Source of the DNA: Alphaproteobacteria bacterium
Lineage (GTDB): Bacteria; Pseudomonadota; Alphaproteobacteria; Caulobacterales; Caulobacteraceae
DNA length: 64,000 nucleotides
Assembly (NCBI GenBank): GCA_025359785.1
Contig: JANYET010000013.1
Span: forward strand, 62,001-126,000
Direction: 5' to 3'
This document shows positions 41,131-49,455 of the stretch, one piece after another. The notes under the pieces are model-generated. The model had not been told where the DNA came from, did no database searches, and saw nothing but the letters and a program-made list of their open reading frames with translations. Every line of letters begins with the position of its first letter. Within the stretch, counting starts at the first letter, position 1. Both the position numbers and the translations under genes were made by a program.

Positions 41131-42713
41131 CCCCGGCCTGGGATCACATCGTCGTCGGCGCCGGCAGCGCGGGATGCGTCCTGGCTGCTCGTTTGTCGGA
41201 AGATCCCGATCGCCGCGTCCTGCTGATCGAAGCCGGCGGCGCCGACCGCTCCCCGCTCATTCACATCCCAGGATTCCTGGCCAATGTGGTGTTCAGCCGC
41301 TCCCTGAACTGGGCCTACCAGGGCGACCCGGACGCCAGTCTCGACGGTCGGCGCCTGACCTGGATGGCCGGCCGTGTGCTCGGCGGGTCGTCGTCGATCA
41401 ACGGCATGGTCTATGGGCGCGGGCTGCCCGAGGACTACCGGCGCTGGGTGGCGGCGGGCGCTCCAGGGTGGGACTGGGAGGACATGCTGCCCTGGTTCCG
41501 AAAATCTGAAAGCTGGACAGGGGAGCCCAACCCGGCGCGCGGCGCGGACGGGCCCCTCGCGGTGCGCGTGTTTGAAGACACCCATCCTGCCTGCCGGTCG
41601 GTCATGCAGGCCTTTGTCGCCGCGGGCCTGCCGCACGTGGCGGACTACAGCGCCGGCGTCTGCGAGGGCGTCGGATTGACCCAGGCGACCCAACAGGGCG
41701 GCTGGCGCGCCAGCGCCGCAAGGGCCTACCTGGGGCCGGCACGGCGGCGCGGGAACCTGCGCATTCTGACGCGCGCGCGCGCCCTCAGCCTGGTCTTCGA
41801 GGCTGACCGCTGTGTAGGCATCCGCTATGCTAGGGGCGGCATCGAGAGCGAGGCCCGCGCGGAACGCGAAGTTGTCCTGGCCGCCGGCGCCATCGGCACG
41901 CCGAAGCTGCTACTGCTTTCCGGCGTGGGCCCCGCCGAGGCGCTGCGGGCGGCGGATGTCCCGGTGCGTCACGATCACCCAGGCGTGGGCCAAGGCCTCA
42001 ACGACCACGTCAATGTGAAGCTCTCGGCGACAGTCCGGACTCGCACCTACAACAGCGACCGGGTCGGCCTGCGCAAGGCGCTCCACGGTGTGCGGTTCCT
42101 GGCGGATCGCGGCGGCCCGGCGGCGAGCCCGGCCAATCACGTCCAGGGCTTCCTCAAGTCGCAGCCTGACCTAGCCAGTGCGGACTATCAGGTCCAGGTC
42201 ATGGCGCTCGGCTTCAACGACGATCCCGCCGACCGGACTGACGGCGTGTCCGTCGTGGTCAGTCCCTGCCATCCCAAGGCGCGCGGCCAGGTCAGCCTCC
42301 GGTCCGCCGATCCCCGCGATCCGCCCCGCATCGAGATGACCATGCTGGAATCAGACGACGACGTCGGCGTCCTGTTGCGCGGCTGCCGCCATGCGCGCGA
42401 CATGCTCGAGCGCGGGCCTGTGCGCGATTTCGACGGCCGGGTGTTCCTGCCGACCCTGGCGAGCGACACGGATGCGGAGTGGAAAGCCTTCTTTCGCCGG
42501 ACCGCGGGCCTTAACTGGCACCCGACCAGCACCTGCCGAATGGGCGAGGACCTCGACGCGGTCGTGGACACCGACCTGCGGGTGCGCGGACTTTCCGGCC
42601 TCAGCATCGCCGACGCATCGGTGATGCCCTGCGTCACCAGCGGCAACACCAACGCCCCCGTCATCGCCATCGCCGAGCGCGCCGCCGCGATGATTGCCGC
42701 GCGGACGGCCTGA
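41127..42713 (+). CDS. GMC-family oxidoreductase (choline dehydrogenase-like), TTG start
   Basis: A 528-residue GMC flavoenzyme. The ADP-binding VVGAGSAGCVLAARLSEDP opens the protein; MAGRVLGGSSSINGMVYGRG is the GMC signature 1 and LAAGAIGTPKLLLLSGVGP is signature 2. The catalytic His is in NWHPTSTCRMG and the partner Asn in TSGNTNAPVIAIAERAA. The only sensible start is TTG at 41127, which overlaps the previous stop as TTGA. It probably oxidises an alcohol in the same pathway as the FAD-linked oxidase upstream. A frame continuing far upstream is only a shadow of that gene. Confidence 0.88.
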   Translation: MTPAWDHIVVGAGSAGCVLAARLSEDPDRRVLLIEAGGADRSPLIHIPGFLANVVFSRSLNWAYQGDPDASLDGRRLTWMAGRVLGGSSSINGMVYGRGLPEDYRRWVAAGAPGWDWEDMLPWFRKSESWTGEPNPARGADGPLAVRVFEDTHPACRSVMQAFVAAGLPHVADYSAGVCEGVGLTQATQQGGWRASAARAYLGPARRRGNLRILTRARALSLVFEADRCVGIRYARGGIESEARAEREVVLAAGAIGTPKLLLLSGVGPAEALRAADVPVRHDHPGVGQGLNDHVNVKLSATVRTRTYNSDRVGLRKALHGVRFLADRGGPAASPANHVQGFLKSQPDLASADYQVQVMALGFNDDPADRTDGVSVVVSPCHPKARGQVSLRSADPRDPPRIEMTMLESDDDVGVLLRGCRHARDMLERGPVRDFDGRVFLPTLASDTDAEWKAFFRRTAGLNWHPTSTCRMGEDLDAVVDTDLRVRGLSGLSIADASVMPCVTSGNTNAPVIAIAERAAAMIAARTA

Positions 42714-42743
42714 ACAGGACACTTTGATGAGCAGGCCCAAGCC

Positions 42744-44468
42744 ATGACCATCCGCCGTCGGTTCCTGCAGATGGGCGCGCGGCGCGTCCACTATCTGCGC
42801 GCCGGGTCCGGCCCTCCGGCGGTGCTGATCCATTCGTCGCCGGCCAACGCCTGGTTCCTGCGGCCGGAGATCGAGCGGCTTTCGGCCGACTACACGGTGT
42901 TCGCCTTCGACACGCCGGGCTTTGGCCTGTCGGAGCCCCTGCCCTTGACCACGATGATCGTCGCCGACCTGGCCGACGCCCTGGCCCAGACCCTGGCGGC
43001 CATCGACATGCCGCCCTGCCCGATCTTCGGCAGCCACAGCGGCGCGGCCATCGCTCTGGAGTTCGGCGTTCGCCACCCCGAGCGCGTGACGGGCTTGGTC
43101 CTCGACGGCGTGCCGGCCTTCACCACCGAGGAATGCGACGCCTTGTTCAGCGACTACTTCCGTCCGCTGCCGGTGACCGACCTCGGCGGCCACTACGCCG
43201 AGATTTGGACGCGTTTCCGCGACCAGTCAGTGTGGTTTCCATGGAGCCAGCGCGAGCCGCAGAACCTGAACGCCTACGACCTCGGCGCGCCGGAAAGCAC
43301 GCACCTCTGGGCCTCGATGTATTTCGACGCGGCAGACACCTACCGGCCGGCCTACCGGGCGGCGAGCTACTATGGCGCCCGCGCGCTGGCCGCGACCGCG
43401 GAGTTGGAACGGCCGGCGATCTTCACCGCCACCGACACCGACATGCTGTTCCCGCACATGGCCCGCCTGCCGCCGCTCAAGCCCGGCCAGGAGATCCGCC
43501 ACATCGGGATATTAGCCGCCGCCAAGCACGACCTGATCGCCGAAGGCTTCGCCAGGTTCGGCAGCCCGCATCCCGCACCGGCCGACCGCGACGGCCTGGC
43601 CTCGACCCTGGGCATCGCTCGACAGTTCGTCGACACCGCCGAGGGCGCCCAGATGCACCTGCGCTACGCTGGCGACCGCAACAATCCCGCGGTCCTGTTG
43701 CTGCACGATGCGCCCTTCGCATCCGAGGGTCTGCAGGCCCTGACCGCCGCGCTGAGCCGGCGCCACTTCGTCCTGGCTCCCGATCTTCCGGGCAACGGCG
43801 AGTCCGACCCCTTCCCGGCGGCCGAGCCGACGATGGCCGACTTCGCAGACGCCGCCGCCGATCTGGTGCGGCGCGAAGGGCTGGGGCCCATCCAGGTCTA
43901 CGGAGTGGGGTTCGGCGCATCCGTCGCGGTGGAGCTGGCTCGGCGTTCGCCGGAGCTGGTGGCGGGCGTGATGCTGGGCGGCCTGCTGGCGGCGACGGCC
44001 GAGGAACGCCTGACCCTGGCGGAAGCCTACACACCCCCGATCGCGATCGAGCGGGACGGCGCGCATTGGTATCGGACCTGGCTGATGCTGCGCGACAGCC
44101 TCGTCTGGTGGCCGTGGTTCGATCGGCGCAAGGCCACGCTCCGCCGGACGCCGGAGGACTTCGACGCCGGGCGCCTGCATCGCTGTACCCTGGATGTGAT
44201 GCGCCGCCACCAGACCTATGGCTGCCTGGCGCAGGCCGCTTTCAGACATGACGCTGTCGCGGCCCTGGCCGACCTCAAGGTCCCGGCCTGGCGGCTGGCC
44301 GACGCGCCGACGCCGCTGAGCGTCTACGATGATCGGCTGGCCGAGCTGGCGCCGGGTCTGCCGGTGATCACCAGCGGCCGCGATGAAGCCGCTACCGCCG
44401 TCGCGCTCTCGCACCTCTTCGACCACGTCCCCGCAACCCGCGCCCAAAGCGCCGGAGCCCTGCCATGA
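42744..44468 (+). CDS. Tandem alpha/beta-hydrolase-fold protein with His at the nucleophile elbow (second copy)
   Basis: A 574-residue protein of two hydrolase-like halves (about 1-275 and 290-560). The first elbow reads GSHSG, so His98 takes the nucleophile place; the second reads GVGFG, with Gly389 there. A cap motif is repeated in both halves: FRDQSVWFPWSQRE in the first, LRDSLVWWPWFDRR in the second, direct evidence of internal duplication. It is a paralogue of the protein at 8152. It lies 30 bases after the GMC gene and overlaps the cupin gene by ATGA. Whether it hydrolyses, lyses or only binds is unknown. Confidence 0.78.
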   Translation: MTIRRRFLQMGARRVHYLRAGSGPPAVLIHSSPANAWFLRPEIERLSADYTVFAFDTPGFGLSEPLPLTTMIVADLADALAQTLAAIDMPPCPIFGSHSGAAIALEFGVRHPERVTGLVLDGVPAFTTEECDALFSDYFRPLPVTDLGGHYAEIWTRFRDQSVWFPWSQREPQNLNAYDLGAPESTHLWASMYFDAADTYRPAYRAASYYGARALAATAELERPAIFTATDTDMLFPHMARLPPLKPGQEIRHIGILAAAKHDLIAEGFARFGSPHPAPADRDGLASTLGIARQFVDTAEGAQMHLRYAGDRNNPAVLLLHDAPFASEGLQALTAALSRRHFVLAPDLPGNGESDPFPAAEPTMADFADAAADLVRREGLGPIQVYGVGFGASVAVELARRSPELVAGVMLGGLLAATAEERLTLAEAYTPPIAIERDGAHWYRTWLMLRDSLVWWPWFDRRKATLRRTPEDFDAGRLHRCTLDVMRRHQTYGCLAQAAFRHDAVAALADLKVPAWRLADAPTPLSVYDDRLAELAPGLPVITSGRDEAATAVALSHLFDHVPATRAQSAGALP

Positions 44469-44956
44469 TCCATCCTCGCCACCTGATTTTCGCCGCCGTC
44501 CTGGTTGCGGCGGCGGCGCCGATCCAAGCTGCCGCCCGACCGGCCAAGGCCTGCCCGGCCACCACGGTCTTCAACACCGAGCTGAAAGTGCTCACCGGCT
44601 ACCGGGTGATCACGGGTCCCGACGGCGACTCCCTGGTCGAGCCGATGAAGATCGAGGCCAAGCAGATTCCCCTGCTGAAGACCGGCAAGCTGCTCGGCAT
44701 GTTCGAGCTGCCCGCCGCGCCCAAGCGCGCCTCCGAGATCGTCGTCGGCCCGCCCGATGTCGACCTGCCCATGCACGCCGCGCCTTACGCTGAGATGTTC
44801 ATCCTGCTGGGCGGATCGGTGACCTTCAAGACGGCCAAGTTCTCGGCGGAGATGAAGCCTGGATCGGTGCTGCTGTTCGAGGACGTGGACGCCAAGATCG
44901 GGCACGGCGGCCGCACCGGGCCCTGCGGCTACATCTCGCTATCGATCGCGCCCTAG
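44465..44956 (+). CDS. Exported small cupin protein
   Basis: A 163-residue protein with a signal peptide (about 1-23, ending APIQAAA). The C-terminal half is a single cupin barrel (PMHAAPYAEMFILLGGSVTF, then FSAEMKPGSVLLFEDVDAKIG). One His in PMHAAP and a Glu in AEMF could be metal ligands; the full HxH-E-H set is not evident. Its ATG overlaps the stop of the tandem hydrolase gene, so it belongs to the FAD/GMC operon and probably works in the periplasm on the same compound. Confidence 0.75.
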   Translation: MIHPRHLIFAAVLVAAAAPIQAAARPAKACPATTVFNTELKVLTGYRVITGPDGDSLVEPMKIEAKQIPLLKTGKLLGMFELPAAPKRASEIVVGPPDVDLPMHAAPYAEMFILLGGSVTFKTAKFSAEMKPGSVLLFEDVDAKIGHGGRTGPCGYISLSIAP

Positions 44957-44981
44957 CGTCGCCGCTGCGCTGGCGCGGGCG

Positions 44982-46361
44982 TCAGGCGACAGCGGGGCCG
45001 TCGCCGAGCTTGCTTTCGTCGAGGTGATAGGCCGAAAGCGCCACCATCCCGACCAGCGTGATGGCGGCCGGAACCCAGGCCATGATGAAGCGGATGGCCG
45101 CAAGGGCGGTCTCCGGCTGAACCACCGTCGCGCCGCGGGACTGGAGGTAGCCCGATGCGCCCAGCATCGCGCCCACCGCCGCCACGCCGATCGCGCCCGA
45201 CAGCTTCTCCACGGTGGTGTAGAGCGCCGCGAAAATCCCCTCGCGGCGAAGGCCCGTGCGGCGGAAGTCATGCTCCATGGTGTCCGGCAGCATGGACTGG
45301 CCCATCAGGATGACGCCCGCGCCGCTGATTCCGATGACCACGCCGCGAAGATAGACGCCCAGCACCGGTTCGCCATGAACCGCGAAATGCCAGCTGATCC
45401 ACCCCGGGACGGCGAGCGACAAGGCGGCCATGAAGGTCCACTTCTTGCCGATCCGCCGGCTCAGCGCCAGCCACAGCGCCGGCGTCAGGAGCATCATCCC
45501 GGACTGGCAAAGGAAGTAGGTCCCGAGCACGCCGTTCGACGCGCCCAGGATGCGCTGGAAGAAGAAAGGGAAGATCGCCTGTGTGCCCAGCGACATCAGC
45601 GTCACGAACTTCACCAGAACCAGGATCACAAACGGCCGGTTGGAGAAGCCCGAAGACAGCTGCTCGGCGAAGCTGTGGTGCGTGCGGGTCCGCACTGACA
45701 TCGGCGCCTTCGCCGTTCCGTAGAAGGTGACCACGCCGGCCAGCACGACGACCGGCGTGAAGATCATCGCCATCGCGGCGTAGGCGCGCGATCCGCCGCC
45801 GAACAGCTCGAGCAACACGGGGCCCACGAACGTCGCGATCATGATCGACAGTCCCACCGCATAGACCCGCCAGCTCATCAGCTCCGTTCGCTCATGGTAG
45901 GTCCGCGTCATCTCCCCCGGCATCGCCATGTAGGGCACGTTGAACACGCTGTAGGCCGTTGCGTAGAACACCAGCACGGCCGCCATGTACCAGAACCGCG
46001 CGGGGCCGCTTACGAAGCTCGGGGCGGCGAAAATAGCCACGATCGAGATCGCCAGCAGAACCGCGCCCAGGATGAGGAAAGGCCGCCGGCGCCCCCAGCG
46101 GCTGTTCGTCCGGTCGCTGATCACCCCCATCGCGACGTCGCCAAACACATCATAGAGCTTCGAGACCGCGATCAGCGACGCCGCAACGCCGGCCGCCAGG
46201 CCATAGATGTCCGTCAGATAGCGGAGCAGCAGGGCGTTGGTGGCGGTGAGCACCGTCACCGGGCCCAGGGTTCCGATGCCCCAGGCGATCATCCGGCCGC
46301 GCGTCAACGACGCCTTCGCGGTTCCCCCCGTCACGCCCGTCTCCGCCGCAATCGCGGTCAT
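44982..46361 (-). CDS. GPH-family (MelB-like) cation symporter
   Basis: A 459-residue transporter with 12 membrane helices. The GPH signature SKLYDVFGDVAMGVISDR followed by SRWGRRRPFLILGA is clear. Family members carry sugars, glycosides or other organic solutes with H+ or Na+. The ATG at 46361 has GGAGGGG directly upstream. It is divergent from an IclR regulator 160 bases away, which probably controls it. Convergent with the cupin gene. Confidence 0.88.
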   Translation of the reverse strand: MTAIAAETGVTGGTAKASLTRGRMIAWGIGTLGPVTVLTATNALLLRYLTDIYGLAAGVAASLIAVSKLYDVFGDVAMGVISDRTNSRWGRRRPFLILGAVLLAISIVAIFAAPSFVSGPARFWYMAAVLVFYATAYSVFNVPYMAMPGEMTRTYHERTELMSWRVYAVGLSIMIATFVGPVLLELFGGGSRAYAAMAMIFTPVVVLAGVVTFYGTAKAPMSVRTRTHHSFAEQLSSGFSNRPFVILVLVKFVTLMSLGTQAIFPFFFQRILGASNGVLGTYFLCQSGMMLLTPALWLALSRRIGKKWTFMAALSLAVPGWISWHFAVHGEPVLGVYLRGVVIGISGAGVILMGQSMLPDTMEHDFRRTGLRREGIFAALYTTVEKLSGAIGVAAVGAMLGASGYLQSRGATVVQPETALAAIRFIMAWVPAAITLVGMVALSAYHLDESKLGDGPAVA

Positions 46362-46521
46362 AGGACCCCTCCGCCCGATTTCTGGCCTCTGGACCGTAGG
46401 GTCGGTCACCGTCCAACGCCAATGTGCTCTAGGTTCAATCCTATGCGGCAGGGTCATCCGCCCATCGGCTTTCGACCCGGCGGATGGGCAAGCGCCCGCC
46501 TTCGACGTAGGGTTGCGCGCG

Positions 46522-47289
46522 ATGCAAGCCGATCAGGAACTGAAATCGTTGAGGCGCGGCCTGCGGGCGCTGATCATGCTCACGCGTCACCGCATGATGA
46601 CCATCTCCGAGGCGGCGCGCTGGCTTGGCCTGCCGCGCACCACGGCCGAGCGGATCATGCTCACGCTGGAGAGCGAGCGGTTCATCGAGCGGGATGCCGA
46701 CACCAAGCGCTTCACGCTCGCACCACGGGTCTCGGCTCTGGCCGGGGCGTTCTCCGAGGAAGACCGCCTGATTCACCTGGCCCGGCCGATCCTGTTCGAG
46801 AGGACCCGGGAGATCGGCTGGCCCCTGGCGATCGCGACCGCCATCGGCGATCAGATGAGCGTCCGGGTGACCACCGATCCAGCGACATCGCTGGGGCTGC
46901 ACAAGCGCCACATCGGCAGCGAGATCGCCATCTCGGCCTCCAGCAGCGGCATCGTGCACCTGGCGTTCCTGGAGCCGGCGGAGCGCGAGGCGAAGATCGC
47001 GCTGCTGGCCCAGAGTTCCGACCCGGCCCAGGCGCTTGCCCGGGACCGGCGGGCGCTGGACGGCTATCTCGCGGCGGCGCGGCGAGAAGGCTTCAGCGTC
47101 GGTCCCGATCTCGGCCGTGAGCGGGCGCTCAGCGTGCCGCTGTTCGATCGCGGCCGCATCCGCGGCGTCCTGCTGATGATGTACATCGCCCGGGCGGTGC
47201 CGGCCGACATGCTCGCCGGTCGCTTTATACCCGACATGAAGGCCCTGGCATCGACCATCGAAACCGCGGCGTTCCACATGGGCGACTAA
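46522..47289 (+). CDS. IclR-family transcriptional regulator
   Basis: A 255-residue regulator. The winged helix (about 5-65) contains MTISEAARWLGLPRTTAERI and MLTLESERFIERD; the effector domain follows, with REIGWPLAIATAIGDQMSV and GRIRGVLLMMYI. The ATG at 46522 follows an AGGG; an upstream extension in frame back to 46237 lies in the divergent promoter region and is unlikely. It probably regulates the divergent GPH transporter. It is distantly related to the regulator at 53036. Confidence 0.88.
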   Translation: MQADQELKSLRRGLRALIMLTRHRMMTISEAARWLGLPRTTAERIMLTLESERFIERDADTKRFTLAPRVSALAGAFSEEDRLIHLARPILFERTREIGWPLAIATAIGDQMSVRVTTDPATSLGLHKRHIGSEIAISASSSGIVHLAFLEPAEREAKIALLAQSSDPAQALARDRRALDGYLAAARREGFSVGPDLGRERALSVPLFDRGRIRGVLLMMYIARAVPADMLAGRFIPDMKALASTIETAAFHMGD

Positions 47290-47297
47290 GCCGGGGT

Positions 47298-48194
47298 TCA
47301 GCGCACGAAGTGGTTGCGGATTCGCTTGATCAGATCGTCGCGGTGGCGCGTGGCGAATCCGAACCGGCGCGTGACGATGCCGATGTCGGTCTGTTCGGCG
47401 GGGGCCTCGCAGTCCAGGAACACCAGGGCGCCGGCGTCAATATCCCGGAGGGCCACGTCCGGCGGCAGGACCGCCAGCAGATCGGACGCGGCGATCGACT
47501 GCTGGATCAACGGCATGGAGTCGGTCTTGACAGCCTGGACCGGTGACTCCAGCCCCCGGCTGTAGAAATAGCCCTTGAAGTCGCGCTGGAAGCCCTCGCT
47601 GCTGAGGGTCGCCCAGCGGGCCTGCGAGAGCTCCCGCGGCATCACCTCGCCTTCGTGGTGGGCGAGCGGGTGGGTGCTGCGGGCGACGACGCGCGAATGG
47701 TGCTCCCGCAGCCGCTCCACCTCCAGATCCGGATCCTCGTCCAACTGCCCGAGTAGTCCGAAGACGAAGTCCAGCGCGCCGACCCGCAGGTCGTCGACCA
47801 GATCGAGATATCCGCCGCTCTTCACGCTGAGGCGAACCCCGGGATAGGCGGCCATCAGGTCCGCCATCAGCTGCGGCATGAAATAGTAGCTGTAGTTCTG
47901 GGTCACCCCGAAGGTGATCTCGCCAACCTCGCCCGCCTCGATCGCGCGAATGTCGTCCGCGCAGCGGGCGAGCTCGTTCATGACGATCCGCGCATGCTGC
48001 AGCACGGTCAGCCCGAACACCGTCGGCTCAACCCCCTTGGGCTTTCGCAGCAGCAACTGAACGCCCAGCCGCTCTTCAAGGGCGCCGATGCTTCGGCTGA
48101 GGCCGGACTGCGAGATGTTGCACTCGTCCGCGGCCTTGAGCAGATTTCCGCATTCAACGGCGGCGATCAGGTGCTTGAGCTGCTGCACTTCCAC
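47298..48194 (-). CDS. LysR-family transcriptional regulator
   Basis: A 298-residue LysR regulator. The helix-turn-helix sits near the N-terminus (LLKAADECNISQSGLSRSIG then ALEERLGVQLLLRK), followed by a periplasmic-binding-like effector domain (EITFGVTQNYSYYFMPQL onward). I chose GTG at 48194, which gives the family-typical opening EVQQLKHLIAAVECGN and has GGGGGA upstream; another GTG 66 bases earlier adds 22 residues of low-complexity sequence. Its target is not clear from position: it converges on the IclR gene and is followed upstream by a hydrolase gene on the same strand. Confidence 0.87.
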   Translation of the reverse strand: MEVQQLKHLIAAVECGNLLKAADECNISQSGLSRSIGALEERLGVQLLLRKPKGVEPTVFGLTVLQHARIVMNELARCADDIRAIEAGEVGEITFGVTQNYSYYFMPQLMADLMAAYPGVRLSVKSGGYLDLVDDLRVGALDFVFGLLGQLDEDPDLEVERLREHHSRVVARSTHPLAHHEGEVMPRELSQARWATLSSEGFQRDFKGYFYSRGLESPVQAVKTDSMPLIQQSIAASDLLAVLPPDVALRDIDAGALVFLDCEAPAEQTDIGIVTRRFGFATRHRDDLIKRIRNHFVR

Positions 48195-48352
48195 GACGGA
48201 ATCCCCCGGAGCCGACGCCCGGCGGACCCTCGCGGGACTCGGTGTCAACTCTGCGCTCACGATACCGTCTTGAGAGGCACTGGCAACTCAAGGCGCGCAA
48301 TAGGCGGCCGCAACCGTCTGATCCGACTGCCTAATCGGAGCAGGCCTGGCGG

Positions 48353-49222
48353 TCAGTCCCGGCCTTCCGTCAAGAACTTGTCCATGGCCTCGGCGAGTTC
48401 GGTCGCGGCGACGTCGAAGATGCCGTTTACGAGGTGGGGCAATTCGATCAGTTCGCCCCGTGGCAGGGCGGCCGCGGCGCGGCGCGAGGCGGCCGCCAGG
48501 TGACTGTTCGGATTGAGGACCAGCACGGGTTGGCGCACCTGCGCCAGGCCGTTGACCGCGTCGAAGGTGAACGCCGCCTCATGCGCCCACCAGCCGTCGG
48601 GATAGGCGCGAAGCTCGTCGACGAAATTATCAAAGCCGCGCGCCAGGCTGATGCCCGGGGGCCGGTCGTCGACGAAATAGGCCCACTTCTCGGCGAACTG
48701 GGAAAACGACTCCGTCAGGCGCATCGGATGGGCCAGACGCTTGCGCCATGCGGCCCGCTCAGCGCCTTCGAAATAGGGAACACCGATCAGCACCACGCGG
48801 CGGACCCGATCCGGCCGCAGCCGCGCCAGTTCCGCCGCGATCAGCGCGCCGGTGTGGTAGCCGAACAGGTCGACCTCGGCTTCCCCCGCTGCGTCGAGGG
48901 CCGCATCGATCGCGTGGGCGTAGCCGGTGACGGTGATCGGCTCGGGTGGCGGATCGGAGGCCCCATAGCCCGGCGCGTCGATCGCCGCCACGCGCCGCCG
49001 AGCGGCCAGCGCTTCCAGCAGGGGCGAGAAGCTGCGGCCGGAATAGGCCGTGGCGTGCAGGCAGTAGAGGGGAGGTCCTTGCCGTTCGCCGCCGCCTTCC
49101 AACAGGTGGACCTGATGTCCGGGCGCGCCGACGTAGCGCCGGCTGAGGACTGGTCTGGATCCGGTCGCCGGCCGTGCCGGGACTCCAGCGTCGAGCAGTC
49201 CAAGATGGGAGGATCGCGGCAT
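48353..49222 (-). CDS. Single-domain alpha/beta-hydrolase-fold protein with His at the nucleophile elbow
   Basis: A 289-residue hydrolase-fold protein. The oxyanion region reads LYCLHATAYSGRSFSPLLEA and the elbow GYHTGAL, putting His123 at the nucleophile position, as in the tandem proteins at 8152 and 42744. The late His is in LPHLVNGIFD; the acid after strand 7 is not obvious (VLNPNSHLAAAS). The ATG at 49222 was chosen because the family homology begins just after it; the frame stays open to 49555 without support. It lies divergent from tannase paralogue 3. Confidence 0.75.
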   Translation of the reverse strand: MPRSSHLGLLDAGVPARPATGSRPVLSRRYVGAPGHQVHLLEGGGERQGPPLYCLHATAYSGRSFSPLLEALAARRRVAAIDAPGYGASDPPPEPITVTGYAHAIDAALDAAGEAEVDLFGYHTGALIAAELARLRPDRVRRVVLIGVPYFEGAERAAWRKRLAHPMRLTESFSQFAEKWAYFVDDRPPGISLARGFDNFVDELRAYPDGWWAHEAAFTFDAVNGLAQVRQPVLVLNPNSHLAAASRRAAAALPRGELIELPHLVNGIFDVAATELAEAMDKFLTEGRD

Positions 49223-49455
49223 GCCTACCGGGTACCAGCGACCTCGGGCCGGGCGGATTGGGTTTAAGTCATAGACGCGGACGGAAAAGTCATGGAGCGC
49301 CGTGGACTGGCATGGGCATTCTGCGATGGGGTCGCCCGTCCGTGCGTGGCCCTCGCCGGGGCGGCGCTCCTGTCGCACCGGGCGGCGGTCTGTCTGTCCC
49401 GTCCCGCGGGATGTCCACCCCGCGTTCGGCGGACGCAACAAGGGCGGCTCGATCC

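Noticed and set aside
39447..42713. One very long frame of 1088 codons spanning the FAD oxidase and GMC genes
   Set aside because: The first half is an arginine-rich shadow of the FAD oxidase in another frame; homology to GMC enzymes begins only at 41127, where a TTG overlaps the previous stop.
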